Source: Ruegeria sp.
Lineage (GTDB): Bacteria > Pseudomonadota > Alphaproteobacteria > Rhodobacterales > Rhodobacteraceae
Length of the DNA stretch: 49,215 nt
Reading direction: 5' to 3'
Assembly: GCF_028066395.1 (NCBI RefSeq)
Contig: NZ_JALCBM010000016.1
Span: 12,433 to 61,647, forward strand
Shown here: positions 24,186 through 33,782 of the stretch, in pieces
How positions within the stretch are numbered: position 1 is the first letter of the stretch
How the letters are laid out: every line of letters begins with the position of its first letter
Notes under the pieces: model-generated
Seen by the model: the letters and a program-made list of their open reading frames with translations, nothing else
What the model was told of the DNA's origin: nothing
The model's database searches: none
Program-made: the position numbers and the translations under genes

Positions 24186-25058
24186 TTAGGGCCGGTTGGG
24201 CCGGGTCTCAAGGGTGTGTTCGATCAACTCGTCGAAATCGCCGGCGTCACGCACTTTGGCGATGTCATCGGCGGTGACGGTGATGCCCCAATTGTTGGCC
24301 ATAGCCTCGTATCTCGGCTGACGATGGGCCAGCGCGCGGGCATAGGTCCAGCGGATGAACGCGTCGGGATCGACCTCGTCCGCCGCGCAGCCCTGTTGAG
24401 CCAGATATTCGTCCCAGACCTGCGTCAGGAATTCGGCCTGATAGGACATTGGCTTGGGGGCTTTGTCGAAACGGCGGATCAACTCGTTGGTATGCGCCTC
24501 ACCCCCCTTGATCCAGACCATCAGCGTATGGCGGGACAGTTCGGACAGGACCTGATCCTTGGGATCGTTCGGATCGACCCATTCGCAGATCGACCCACCC
24601 GTGTCGCAGATGAAGTGTGGGTAATGGTACAGTTTCCGCGCCCGGTCGATGAAGTATTTCGTATCCAGCAGGGCGTGGATTTCGGCCAGGCGGAACTGTT
24701 CCTGCCGGCGGCGGTATTCGGCGATCTCAAGCCCGCCCAGGGCCGGATTGCCCGGTTTGCCCAGATAGGCCGAGACGGGGGTCAGATTCTCGAACGAGAT
24801 GTTCGAGCCGATATAGATCGAATCCGACAGCAAAAGCTCGCGCAGAAAGGGGACCTTCATCGCTTCGGCTTTGGCGTTGTCGGCGATGTATTCGCCCATA
24901 TAACGCGTGCCGATGCGGTAATCGATCGAGTAGTGGAACCAGTCGCCCGCATCCCGCAAACGGTTCGAGACGAAGGATTTCCCAAGCCCCGACATGCCGA
25001 AAAACAGCACTTTTTTGCGCGCCGCGTCGCGCCATTCCCGAGCTGAGGCGTAGATCAT
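24186..25058 (-). CDS. P-loop ATPase of unknown function
   Basis: A 290-residue protein with one clear motif, the Walker A GMSGLGKS (21-28), near the N-terminus, followed by YRIGTRYMGEYI. I see no signal peptide or membrane segment. The remainder (ICDTGGSICEW, IRWTYARALAHRQPRYE) is not a family I can name beyond a Rhodobacteraceae P-loop protein. It probably is the first gene of a P-loop-metA-hydrolase unit. Confidence 0.75.
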   Translation of the reverse strand: MIYASAREWRDAARKKVLFFGMSGLGKSFVSNRLRDAGDWFHYSIDYRIGTRYMGEYIADNAKAEAMKVPFLRELLLSDSIYIGSNISFENLTPVSAYLGKPGNPALGGLEIAEYRRRQEQFRLAEIHALLDTKYFIDRARKLYHYPHFICDTGGSICEWVDPNDPKDQVLSELSRHTLMVWIKGGEAHTNELIRRFDKAPKPMSYQAEFLTQVWDEYLAQQGCAADEVDPDAFIRWTYARALAHRQPRYEAMANNWGITVTADDIAKVRDAGDFDELIEHTLETRPNRP

Positions 25059-25107
25059 GATCCGCTGTCCCTTGTTTCGCCCTAGCTAATTCGGGTGGAT
25101 GGCAAGG

Positions 25108-26019
25108 TCAATCACGTCTGCCGGATCGGCTGAGGATTATCAGCCCTGCGGCCAGAACGGCAAAGCCCAGATAGGCGTTCGAAGGCAGGGATTCGTCGCG
25201 CACCAGCGCGCCCAGAACAATGGCGATGGGCGGGATGATCAGCGTCACCAGCATCAGATTGCCGCTGCCCGCCTGCGCCAGCACCCGGTAATAGAGCAGA
25301 TAGGCCCCGGCGGTGGCGACGACCGAGTAATAGGCGATGGACACCCAAGTCTGCCACGGTTGGCTCAGCGATGGCATCCCATCCACGATCAGCATCAGGG
25401 GCAGCATCATCACCGTCGCGCCGGTCAGCATTCCGGCGGCGGCGATTTGCGGGGGCAGGTGACCCAGTCGGAACCGCGCCCAGACGGAGGCCAATGCGTA
25501 AGACAGCGTGCCGCCCAGAATGGCCAGTTGCGCCAGATTGCCCAGGCTGAACTGCAGGAGGTTCCCAAGCCCGATGGTGATCGACACGCCCAGAAAGCCC
25601 AATGTGACGCCGATCAGTTTCGGCCTGCTGAGTCTTTCGTCACGAAAGAACGCGGCAGCCAGCAGCACGCCGAAGATGGCGGTGGCGGCGTTCAGGATCG
25701 AGGTCAGGCCGGTTTCGACATAAAGCTGCCCCCAGGCCATCAGCGAAAAAGGCAACACGTTGTTGAGAAACCCCATGACCAGAAACGCGCCCCAGATGCG
25801 CGGGTCTTTTGGGATCGGCAGTTTTTGAACGGCGATCACGGCCCACAGGACCAGCGTGGCCCAGAACACCCGGTGAAACACGGTGGTGACAAAGGGAACC
25901 GTATCCAGCGCGATGCGGATGGACAGGAAGGAAACGCCCCAGATCACGCCGAGCAAAACAAGTTCGGCAAACGCGCGGGCAGAGAAGGATTTCTGAGGTG
26001 CCACGCCTTGTTCTGTCAT
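25108..26019 (-). CDS. EamA/DMT-family transporter
   Basis: A 303-residue membrane protein with ten hydrophobic segments in two repeated EamA halves; the first half starts LVLLGVIWGVSFLSIRIAL and the second contains GGTLSYALASVWAR. It is a drug/metabolite-type exporter of unknown substrate. A second, divergent EamA protein is encoded at 27355-28266. Confidence 0.9.
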   Translation of the reverse strand: MTEQGVAPQKSFSARAFAELVLLGVIWGVSFLSIRIALDTVPFVTTVFHRVFWATLVLWAVIAVQKLPIPKDPRIWGAFLVMGFLNNVLPFSLMAWGQLYVETGLTSILNAATAIFGVLLAAAFFRDERLSRPKLIGVTLGFLGVSITIGLGNLLQFSLGNLAQLAILGGTLSYALASVWARFRLGHLPPQIAAAGMLTGATVMMLPLMLIVDGMPSLSQPWQTWVSIAYYSVVATAGAYLLYYRVLAQAGSGNLMLVTLIIPPIAIVLGALVRDESLPSNAYLGFAVLAAGLIILSRSGRRD

Positions 26020-26051
26020 CTATGACCCGGCGCGGCGACCCGTTTCCTGCG

Positions 26052-26077
26052 AAAAAACCCCGCCGGTTCGGGCGGGG
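26052..26077 (-). terminator. Intrinsic terminator of the FadL-type gene
   Basis: Stem CCCCGCC/GGCGGGG followed on the minus strand by GTTTTTTC, located about 26 bases past the stop codon of the FadL-type porin gene. Confidence 0.87.
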
Positions 26078-26102
26078 CTTTGGAATGGTTATGATATGCG
26101 CA

Positions 26103-27236
26103 TCAGTTCAGAGCGTATGTGATCTGGAACCCGACACTCCAGGCGCTGTTGCCGGTGAAGTTGGCCCTAACTCCCCCCGCGCCATCTGCCGTTGCATCTC
26201 CGATGTCAGTGTAGCGTACCCCACCCGAAATCTTAGCCTTCTCCAGAGAGTAAGTTCCACCTAGGCCAATGCTCCAGAAACCGTCCGTTGGCCCTAGATT
26301 CGATACGATATCACCTTGAGAGCTTTCATAGCCCAGTGTTACCGCACCCGAAAATTCTTCGGAAAACTGATACCCTAGACCAAGTGAGTAGGTGAAGGTA
26401 GCACTTTCGTAGTCAACCAGGTTAAGGCCACCGGTTGCTGCGGTGTAAACTGGCGGTGCGTATACCAATTGGGGCCAATCGACCCAGCGAACTGAACCAA
26501 ACAGCAGAGTCTTCGGCGCAACGCCCGTCTGGAAATCCAAGTTAACCGATTGCGGTGTTACGACTTCGCTTGTGGTGGTGGTAGAACCACGACCAGCTGG
26601 GGTGGTGATGGTTTCAATTTGTGAGACGTCGTGGGTGATCTTCGAATTGTAGGTTAACGCTACCCGCGCGGCAATTTCGGGTTTTTCCCAGGCAACACCG
26701 ATAACATATCCCAAGTCAGTTGTGTCATTCGTGTCAATTTCGTAACTGCCGACAATTGGGACGGAGACATTTGCCGACACGCGCTGAACCCTCAGACCGC
26801 CAATCGCGCTGAACCCGCCATTTAGTTTGTACCGCAGTAGGGCAGTGACGGCGTCGGTGTCGGCGGTGGCGCGCAATACGTCGGTGCCGCCCCCGGTATT
26901 GATCGACAGGGGGTAATTTGCAGCATATGCGATATCAGCACCGAATGGCTGGTCGTACATTATTGCAAAATCTAGCTTTTCGGTAAGTGCGGTTTTGTAT
27001 CCGAAATGCGGAGTGAAGAAGCTGTTCGCGACATTACCTGAATCAACGGGCTGACCAGTTGTCAGGCTAGGCATTGTACCGCTGACGCTGGGATCGGTAT
27101 ATCCCAGGCGAAGTTGCACCACTGTGCCTTCTTCGAAAATCAGGTTTATGCCCTGACCACTGCGGTCCAGACCGCCTGCTTGTGCGGTCGTTGCGCCGAC
27201 GCATAGTGCGCATGCTGATAGCAGCGTCTTGTTCAT
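26103..27236 (-). CDS. OmpP1/FadL-type outer-membrane porin
   Basis: A 377-residue protein with a signal peptide ending ATTAQA-GG, and an N-terminal GLDRSGQGINLIFEEG segment and beta-strand repeats ending in an aromatic/Asn C-terminus (QITYALN), as in FadL-family transporters of long-chain fatty acids and other hydrophobic compounds. ATG chosen after GGGAGGA; the frame opens 46 codons upstream without support. Base use looks more AT-rich than the flanking genes, which could mean later acquisition. It ends at a strong terminator and starts a single-gene unit. Confidence 0.9.
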   Translation of the reverse strand: MNKTLLSACALCVGATTAQAGGLDRSGQGINLIFEEGTVVQLRLGYTDPSVSGTMPSLTTGQPVDSGNVANSFFTPHFGYKTALTEKLDFAIMYDQPFGADIAYAANYPLSINTGGGTDVLRATADTDAVTALLRYKLNGGFSAIGGLRVQRVSANVSVPIVGSYEIDTNDTTDLGYVIGVAWEKPEIAARVALTYNSKITHDVSQIETITTPAGRGSTTTTSEVVTPQSVNLDFQTGVAPKTLLFGSVRWVDWPQLVYAPPVYTAATGGLNLVDYESATFTYSLGLGYQFSEEFSGAVTLGYESSQGDIVSNLGPTDGFWSIGLGGTYSLEKAKISGGVRYTDIGDATADGAGGVRANFTGNSAWSVGFQITYALN

Positions 27237-27354
27237 TATATCCTCCCTACACTGTCCATTTGTCTGCCTGATACGCTCCCTCAACGCATTCCGGCGGGTG
27301 TTACCGGTCTCTACATTCTTACACGTTAAGAAATCGTCAATCGGTGACCGAACG

Positions 27355-28266
27355 TTACTTGGCCGCAGACACACGCTGGGGTGTTGCGGAATTGTTACGA
27401 TTCTCGGACCAGACGTTCAGGAAAATTCCGGTAAAGATCACAGCTGCGCCGAGCAGGGTCCAGAAATCCAGCGGCTCGTGATAGAGCAGCATTCCGACAA
27501 CGGCGATGGTCGGAAGCCGGGCGAAGTCGAAGGGGACGACAACGGTGGCCGGGGCAATGGCCAGCGCGTTGGTGATGCAGAAATGCGCCAGCAGGCCGGC
27601 CAGCCCGATCAGCAACAGGAAAGGGGCGGTTTGCCATGAGGGCAAGACCATCTGCCCATCAATCCCCGCCGCTGCCAACCCCAGGACACCCTGCATCAAA
27701 GTCAGCCAGAACATGATGCAGCCGATGCTGGCGGTACGGGTGAGGGTTTTGGTGGAAATATTTGTCAACGCAAAGAAAATTGCCGATGCGGCGGCGCAGG
27801 CAACGCCGAGGTTCAGCGGGGCCGTGCCGGGCCGCGCCACGATCAGGATGCCCGCAAAACCGATCAGAGCGGCGATCAGGCGCAGGGCGGTCAGGCGTTC
27901 CCCAAGAAACAACGGCGACAGCAGGATGACCCAGATCGGGTTGGTGAACTCCAGCGCAAAGACCTGTGCCAGAGGGATGACACCCACCGCGTAGAACCAC
28001 AGGTTCTGGCCGGTGAAATGCATGACATTGCGCACCCCGTGCAGGCCCAGCCTTTTGGTTGTGACCTGAGGCCATGCGCCGCTGAAGGTCAGGACGGCTG
28101 CAACCACACACAGGCCCACGACGCTGCGGTAGAACATGATCTCGAACGTGTCATGGGTGACGCTCAGCTCGCGCCCAGCCACGGCCATGGACGAGAACGC
28201 GGCAATCGCCCCGGTCATCCACAGGGCGGCCTTGCCGATCTGGGGTTTGCTGCTGTCCAAAATCAC
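27355..28266 (-). CDS. EamA/DMT-family transporter
   Basis: A 303-residue, ten-segment membrane protein of the EamA family with the typical first-half YRSVVGLCVV and NPIWVILLSPLFLGERLT motifs. The GTG at 28266 is assumed as start; an in-frame ATG 16 codons later would shorten the first helix. The substrate is unknown. The organisation does not link it to guaA, whose terminator lies between them. Confidence 0.88.
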   Translation of the reverse strand: MILDSSKPQIGKAALWMTGAIAAFSSMAVAGRELSVTHDTFEIMFYRSVVGLCVVAAVLTFSGAWPQVTTKRLGLHGVRNVMHFTGQNLWFYAVGVIPLAQVFALEFTNPIWVILLSPLFLGERLTALRLIAALIGFAGILIVARPGTAPLNLGVACAAASAIFFALTNISTKTLTRTASIGCIMFWLTLMQGVLGLAAAGIDGQMVLPSWQTAPFLLLIGLAGLLAHFCITNALAIAPATVVVPFDFARLPTIAVVGMLLYHEPLDFWTLLGAAVIFTGIFLNVWSENRNNSATPQRVSAAK

Positions 28267-28327
28267 CCTGGCCCGTTTACAGGTTAAGCTTTGGGATCAA
28301 TAACGTCTTGGCAGGGTTTGGGAAATG

Positions 28328-28351
28328 AAAAAGCCGGGACAGGGCCCGGCT
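28328..28351 (-). terminator. Intrinsic terminator of guaA
   Basis: Stem AGCCGGG/CCCGGCT (7 bp) followed on the minus strand by TTTTTC, immediately after the guaA stop codon. Confidence 0.87.
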
Positions 28352-28356
28352 TTCGT

Positions 28357-29916
28357 TCATTCCCACTCGATGGTGCCGGGAGGTTTTGAGGTGATGTCGT
28401 AGGTACAGCGGTTGATGCCCTTGACTTCATTGATGATCCGCGTGGCGGTTTCGCCCAGAAATTCGTGGGTGAAGGGGTAGTAATCCGCCGTCATCCCGTC
28501 GACCGAGGTCACCGCGCGCAGGGCGCAGGCGTAGTCATAGGTGCGCCCGTCACCCATCACGCCGACGGTGCGGACGGGCAGGATGGCCACGAAGGCCTGC
28601 CAGATTTCGTCATAGAGCCCATGCTTGCGGATCTGGTCGATATAGACCGCATCCGCCTCGCGCAGGATGTCCAGCTTTTCGCGGGTGATCTCGCCGGGGC
28701 AGCGGATGGCCAGACCGGGGCCGGGGAAGGGGTGGCGACCGATGAAGCTGTCGGGCAGGCCCAGCTCGCGGCCAAGTGCGCGGACCTCGTCCTTGAACAG
28801 CTCCCGCAGGGGTTCGACCAGTTTCAGGCCCATCTTTTCGGGCAGGCCGCCTACGTTGTGGTGCGATTTGATGGTGACCGACGGACCGCCCGAGAAGGAA
28901 ACGGATTCGATTACATCCGGGTAGAGCGTGCCTTGGGCAAGGAACTCGGCCCCGTCGATGGTATCGGCATGTTTCTGGAACACATCAATGAACAGCTTGC
29001 CGATGATCTTGCGTTTGGTCTCGGGGTCGGACTGGCCTTCGAGTTCACCCAGAAACAGTTCACTTTCATCGGCATGGATCAGCTGAATATTATAATTGTC
29101 GCGGAACATGCCCACGACCTCTTGCGCCTCGTTCTTACGCAGCAGCCCGTGATCGACAAAGACGCAGGTCAGCTGATCACCGATGGCTTCATGAATCAGG
29201 ATCGCTGCGACAGAGCTGTCGACACCGCCGGACAAGCCGCAAATTACCTTTTTATCCCCGACCTGTTCACGGATCTTTTCGATCATCTGTTCGCGATAGG
29301 CTCCCATGGTCCAGTCGCCCTTGAACCCGGCCAGTTTCACGAAATTCTCATAGAGTTTCGCGCCTTTGGGGGTGTGATGCACTTCGGGGTGGAACTGCAC
29401 CGCATAGAAATGACGGCTTGCATCGGCAGTGATCGCATAAGGCGCGTTGGGTGAGGTGCCGTAGACCTCAAACCCAGGTGCGATCTGGCTGACATGGTCA
29501 CCATGGCTCATCCAGACCTGCTCGTCACCTTCGGCGAACCAGCCATCAAGGATATCCAACCGGCTTTCCGGCGTGACAAAGGCACGGCCGAACTCGGCGG
29601 TGCCGTGGCCGCTTTCGACCTTGCCGCCCAGTTGGTGCATCATCACCTGCTGGCCGTAACAGATGCCCAGGATCGGCACGCCATAGTCGAAAATCTCTTG
29701 CGGGGCGCGGGGCGAGCCCTCGCGCGTGACGCTGTCCGGCCCGCCCGAGAAGATCACGGCACGCGGCGCCATCTGGCGCACGAAATCCATCGTGACATTC
29801 TGATAGGGGTGAATCTCGCAATAAACATTCAGTTCGCGCAGGCGGCGTGCGATCAGCTGCGTTACCTGGCTGCCGAAGTCGATGATCAGAAGGCGGTCAT
29901 GGGTGTCTTGGGTCAT
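28357..29916 (-). CDS. guaA: GMP synthase (glutamine-hydrolysing)
   Basis: A 519-residue enzyme converting XMP, ATP and glutamine to GMP. The class I glutamine amidotransferase domain has Cys86 in GICYGQQ and FHPEVHHT; the ATP-pyrophosphatase domain has GLSGGVDSS; the C-terminal dimer domain ends in KPPGTIEWE. Full length, monocistronic, with its own terminator. Confidence 0.98.
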   Translation of the reverse strand: MTQDTHDRLLIIDFGSQVTQLIARRLRELNVYCEIHPYQNVTMDFVRQMAPRAVIFSGGPDSVTREGSPRAPQEIFDYGVPILGICYGQQVMMHQLGGKVESGHGTAEFGRAFVTPESRLDILDGWFAEGDEQVWMSHGDHVSQIAPGFEVYGTSPNAPYAITADASRHFYAVQFHPEVHHTPKGAKLYENFVKLAGFKGDWTMGAYREQMIEKIREQVGDKKVICGLSGGVDSSVAAILIHEAIGDQLTCVFVDHGLLRKNEAQEVVGMFRDNYNIQLIHADESELFLGELEGQSDPETKRKIIGKLFIDVFQKHADTIDGAEFLAQGTLYPDVIESVSFSGGPSVTIKSHHNVGGLPEKMGLKLVEPLRELFKDEVRALGRELGLPDSFIGRHPFPGPGLAIRCPGEITREKLDILREADAVYIDQIRKHGLYDEIWQAFVAILPVRTVGVMGDGRTYDYACALRAVTSVDGMTADYYPFTHEFLGETATRIINEVKGINRCTYDITSKPPGTIEWE

Positions 29917-29990
29917 GCTTGGCTATTAGGTCGCAAGCCTTGCATGTGCAAGCGCTATGACGTCAATTGAGCGCAGGGAGAGCGCGCGAC

Positions 29991-30431
29991 ATGGCACAAA
30001 TGACAATGCGGGCCGCCACAGGGGCGGATGCAGAGGCAATCCGGGCCTGTATCGCGGCGGCTTATGACAGCGCCCGGCGCGAGATTCCCGATCTGCCGGA
30101 TGTGACCGAAGGTATTGCCGCCGATATCGAAACTCGGTCGGTTTTTGTTGCCGAAGGTCGCGGACAGGTCATGGGTGTCATTATCTTCGCTGCGCAGGAT
30201 GATGCCATCCTGATCAATAACCTTGCGGTCAGCCCGCAGGCGCAGGGGCAGGGCATCGCCCGCCATTTGCTGGAACAAGCCGAATCTGCGGCGCGCGCGG
30301 CGGGGCTGAGCCGCCTTCACCTGCGGACCCATCGGCTGATGCAGGGCACCCGGGCGATGTACCACCATCTGGGCTGGGCCGAGGTGGATGTTCAGGGCAA
30401 CACCGTTCGGATGGAGAAGCCCGTCACCTGA
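29991..30431 (+). CDS. GNAT-family N-acetyltransferase
   Basis: A 146-residue acetyltransferase with the acetyl-CoA-binding segment NLAVSPQAQGQGIARHLLE and a C-terminal YHHLGWAEV. The ATG at 29991 follows GGGAGAG; an upstream TTG is possible. The substrate is unknown. It diverges from guaA and is followed by 112 bases with no recognised element before mttB. Confidence 0.88.
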   Translation: MAQMTMRAATGADAEAIRACIAAAYDSARREIPDLPDVTEGIAADIETRSVFVAEGRGQVMGVIIFAAQDDAILINNLAVSPQAQGQGIARHLLEQAESAARAAGLSRLHLRTHRLMQGTRAMYHHLGWAEVDVQGNTVRMEKPVT

Positions 30432-30543
30432 CACCTGATGCAACATGTCGCTTTTCCCCCGATAGCGCCGTAAAAAACCTGCGGCGATCCCGGCGGTTCC
30501 TGTAACAAACGGATCAAACGAAGCAGACAGACCGGATTTACGC

Positions 30544-32088
30544 ATGTCAGAGGCTAACACCCGGCGCAGAACTCGGGGCGGTGGTGGTGCCGCCCGTCGG
30601 GCCGAGCGCACAGCGGTTGTCATCGAAACCGCGAAATACATCGAACGCAATATTCCGAATTTCGAGGTCCTCAACGAAGAGGCGCTGGAAATCATCGAAT
30701 ATAACGCGGATACCATTCTGGAAGAGGTTGGCGTCAACTTCGTCGACAACCCCGAGGCGCTGCAGCGCTGGCGTGATGCGGGTGCGGATGTCACCGGCGA
30801 ACGGGTGCGCATTCCGCGCGGGCTGGCGCGTGAGCTGATCAAGACCGCCCCCAGCGAGTTCACCCAACATGCCCGCAACCCGGAAAAATCCGTGGTCGTG
30901 GGTGGCCGCAACATGGTTCTGGCCCCGGTCTACGGCCCTCCCTTCGTGCGCGATGTGCAGGGTGGCCGTCGTTATGCCACCATGGACGATTTCAACAAGT
31001 TCGTGAAACTGGCCTATATGTCCAAATGGCTGCACCATTCGGGCGGCACGGTGTGCGAACCGACCGATATCCCGGTGAACAAGCGCCATCTGGACATGCT
31101 GATGTCGCATATCACCCTGTCGGACAAGCCGTTCATGGGCTCGGTCACCGATCCCAGCCGTGCGCAGGATTCGGTTGAGATGTGCGAGATTCTGTTCGGC
31201 AAAGAGTTCGTGCAGAACAACACGGTGATGACCTCGCTGACCAACATCAACTCGCCGATGACCTTCGACGACGTGATGATGGGCTCGCTTGAGGTTTATG
31301 CGCGCAACAATCAGGCCTGCATCATCTCGCCCTTTATTGTGGGCGGTGCGATGGCGCCGGTTTCGGTTGCGGGTACGTTGACACAGGTTCTGGCCGAGGT
31401 TCTGGCGGGCGTGGCCTATAGCCAGATCATCCGCCCGGGCGCGCCTGCGATCTTTGGCGCCTTTGTGTCCTCGATCGACATGAATTCCGGCGCGCCGACC
31501 TTTGGTACGCCCGAGGCGTCGCATGTCACCTATGGCGCGGGTCAGCTGGCCCGGCGTCTGGGGCTGCCGTATCGTTCGGCGGGGTCGTTCTGCGGCTCGA
31601 AATTGCCCGATGCGCAGGCGGCGTATGAGACGGCGAACTCGTTGAACATGGGTCTGTTGGCTGGCGTGAACTTCATGCTGCATTCCTGCGGCTGGCTCGA
31701 AGGCGGGCTGGTCGCGGACTTCGAGAAGTTCGTTATGGATGCCGATCAGTTGGGCGTACTGCACGGGCTGGCCAAGGGCATCGCCTATGACGAGAACGCG
31801 CAGGCCATGGATGCGATCCGCGAGGTTGGTCCGGGCGGGCACTATCTGGGGTGCGCCCACACGCAGGCCAACTTCAAGGAAGCGTTCTGGAAAACCGAAG
31901 TGCTGGACTACAAGCCCTTCGAGACCTGGGAAGAGGAAGGCGCCCGCGATACGCGGACGCTGGCCAGTGCGCGGGTCGAACATCTGCTGGCCAACTACCA
32001 GCAGCCGCAACTGGACCCGGGCGTCAAAGAGGCGCTGGACACTTATGTGGCCCGGAAAAAAGAGTCGATGCCCGACGCGTTCACCTGA
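30544..32088 (+). CDS. MttB-family (non-pyrrolysine) methyltransferase
   Basis: A 514-residue member of the trimethylamine methyltransferase family (MttB). No in-frame UAG occurs, so it is of the non-pyrrolysine branch, members of which demethylate quaternary amines such as glycine betaine (MtgB) and carnitine. Visible segments include GPPFVRDVQGG, KPFMGSVTDP, IISPFIVGGAMAPVS and the HSCGWLEGG region. Start ATG 30544, with weak SD. The corrinoid protein and the tetrahydrofolate methyltransferase it would need are not adjacent. It converges on the DUF6477 gene without overlap. Confidence 0.9.
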   Translation: MSEANTRRRTRGGGGAARRAERTAVVIETAKYIERNIPNFEVLNEEALEIIEYNADTILEEVGVNFVDNPEALQRWRDAGADVTGERVRIPRGLARELIKTAPSEFTQHARNPEKSVVVGGRNMVLAPVYGPPFVRDVQGGRRYATMDDFNKFVKLAYMSKWLHHSGGTVCEPTDIPVNKRHLDMLMSHITLSDKPFMGSVTDPSRAQDSVEMCEILFGKEFVQNNTVMTSLTNINSPMTFDDVMMGSLEVYARNNQACIISPFIVGGAMAPVSVAGTLTQVLAEVLAGVAYSQIIRPGAPAIFGAFVSSIDMNSGAPTFGTPEASHVTYGAGQLARRLGLPYRSAGSFCGSKLPDAQAAYETANSLNMGLLAGVNFMLHSCGWLEGGLVADFEKFVMDADQLGVLHGLAKGIAYDENAQAMDAIREVGPGGHYLGCAHTQANFKEAFWKTEVLDYKPFETWEEEGARDTRTLASARVEHLLANYQQPQLDPGVKEALDTYVARKKESMPDAFT

Positions 32089-32388
32089 TCACACATAACG
32101 TGTGGCGCGGCTGGCCTGGTACAGCTGCGCCTCACCGATCAGGGCAATCATCAGGTCCAGATGCCGGACCAGAGAATAGGCCGCGTCGTCCTCTTGCCGC
32201 TGGGTGTTGACGTCCCGCTCCATCTCCATCAGGCGCATCAGCGCGGCACCCGGACCGGGCAGCGCGCCATATCCCAATATCCTTTGCAGGTGCCGGTCGC
32301 GGTCATAGTCCTGCGCCCCGATCTTGGCCGCCCGGGTCAACAGACGGGGGCGGCGGAGTGTGGTGATCATGCTCATCAGGTCCTGCAC
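32089..32388 (-). CDS. DUF6477-type small protein
   Basis: A 99-residue basic/helical protein with TLRRPRLLTRAAKIGAQDY near the start and LVRHLDLMIALIGEA near the end, which I recognise as the DUF6477 family restricted to Rhodobacterales. Function unknown. The GTG start is uncertain; ATGs at codons 5 and 7 are alternatives. It diverges from the DUF6456 regulator gene across a 240-base AT-rich spacer, a pairing that may be conserved. Confidence 0.72.
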   Translation of the reverse strand: MQDLMSMITTLRRPRLLTRAAKIGAQDYDRDRHLQRILGYGALPGPGAALMRLMEMERDVNTQRQEDDAAYSLVRHLDLMIALIGEAQLYQASRATRYV

Positions 32389-32499
32389 GGGAGTAATCCT
32401 TTCATTGCTTTTGTCTGCAGGAGTTGTGGCACAACCCTAGCGGGTGTTGCCTTGCAGGCCCTCGTGCCGAACTATGGTTTCACGACTGTTTATCTTTTT

Positions 32500-32581
32500 G
32501 AATCAATTCTAGCTGATGTCGTCTGTGATTAACGAACGAGTAACGAAAGCGACTCTAGTTAGAATTGGTTAACTAAGAATC
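32500..32581. promoter_or_regulatory. AT-rich divergent spacer with three GANTC sites
   Basis: GAATC at 32500-32504, GACTC at 32551-32555 and GAATC at 32577-32581 fall in the spacer between the DUF6477 and DUF6456 genes. GANTC is the CcrM methylation site of alphaproteobacteria, and clusters in promoters often mark cell-cycle control. Direct promoter elements are not clear. Confidence 0.45.
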
Positions 32582-32628
32582 CGACGACGAACATTGGCAG
32601 TTTGATTTGTCGACGAGGGCGAAAAACT

Positions 32629-33735
32629 ATGGAAAACAGCATGGCTTTAACCGTTCCCGCATGGGTTCCCGAAGGGGCGCAACGATATCTTGCCCATACG
32701 GAATCAGGACGGTCGATACGGGAAATTGCACGGTCTGCGGGGTGCCATGCTTCGACAATCCTGCGGCAGATTCGCCGGATCGAAACGCGCCGGGACGACC
32801 CGCTGGTGGATGCGGCACTGCAATCTCTGGCCGAGGCACATTTTGCGGAGCGTGACGTGTTCCCTGCGGCGCGGTTTGACGAGGTGCCGAACCCGCTGGC
32901 GGCACAGGATCAGGAGTTCGATCAGGAAGCGTTGCGTGTGCTGCGCCGCCTGTGTGAGACCGGTGCGGTTCTGGCCGTGGCCGAGGATATGGACAAGGCC
33001 GTGGTCGTCCGCGATAACGGCGACAACGGCACCACGAAAACCGCTGTGGTCGAATGCAAGATCGCCCAGGCGCTGGCCCTGAAAGACTGGATTTCCTGCG
33101 ACAATCCCGGGCGCATCTCGCGTTATCGGATTTCATCTGCGGGCCGGTCGGCGCTGAGCCATCTGATCGCCGAGGCGGAAAACCGCGCCCGCGCACAGAA
33201 TGAGTTCGGGATGGCCGAAGCACAGGCCCCGTTTCAGGGGTTTGGCGGTCATCAGCCCTGCGAGGTGACCCAACCCAAGCGCGGCGCGCGGGCGCGGTAC
33301 AGCGCGGCGGAAAGCCCGCTGATCGCCCTGTCGCGGCGGCGGGACAGGGACGGGAACCCGTTTCTGGACGAATCCCTTGTGGGCGCGGGCGAACGCCTGC
33401 GCGAGGATTTCGAACTGGCCCAGATCGGGCCGCAGGTCGCGCAGAACTGGGACCGTTTTCTGACCGGTGGCGGCCGCGGTGGGTTCGACTCCTCGACCCC
33501 TATGGCCAGCGGTTCCTCGGGCGCGCGGGATCGGGTGGCAAAGGCGCTGGCGGATCTGGGGCCGGGCCTCAGCGATGTGGCGCTGCGGTGCTGTTGCTAC
33601 CTAGAGGGGCTGGAGCTGGCGGAAAAGCGCATGGGCTGGTCGGCGCGCTCCGGCAAGATCGTGCTGCGGATCGCCCTGCAACGGCTGAAGCGCCATTATG
33701 AGGATCAGGCCGAGCGTGACCGTCTGATCGGCTAG
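32629..33735 (+). CDS. HTH protein with C-terminal DUF6456
   Basis: A 368-residue protein with an N-terminal helix-turn-helix (SIREIARSAGCHASTILRQI, about residues 28-47) and a C-terminal DUF6456-like segment (GPGLSDVALRCCCYLEGL and WSARSGKIVLRIAL). The middle region carries another wHTH-like stretch. The start is ATG 32629; ATG 32641 is equally possible. It is a probable DNA-binding regulator conserved in alphaproteobacteria, of unknown role. Its 3' end is 47 bases from oxyR. Confidence 0.8.
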   Translation: MENSMALTVPAWVPEGAQRYLAHTESGRSIREIARSAGCHASTILRQIRRIETRRDDPLVDAALQSLAEAHFAERDVFPAARFDEVPNPLAAQDQEFDQEALRVLRRLCETGAVLAVAEDMDKAVVVRDNGDNGTTKTAVVECKIAQALALKDWISCDNPGRISRYRISSAGRSALSHLIAEAENRARAQNEFGMAEAQAPFQGFGGHQPCEVTQPKRGARARYSAAESPLIALSRRRDRDGNPFLDESLVGAGERLREDFELAQIGPQVAQNWDRFLTGGGRGGFDSSTPMASGSSGARDRVAKALADLGPGLSDVALRCCCYLEGLELAEKRMGWSARSGKIVLRIALQRLKRHYEDQAERDRLIG

Positions 33736-33782
33736 CCATTTGCATGTCTTGCGATTTGGCGCGCAAGTGATAGTCAGAGGTT

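Noticed and set aside
30547-32010. 487-codon minus-strand open frame opposite mttB
   Set aside because: Shadow of the recognisable MttB homologue; the translation is His/Arg-rich and without motifs.
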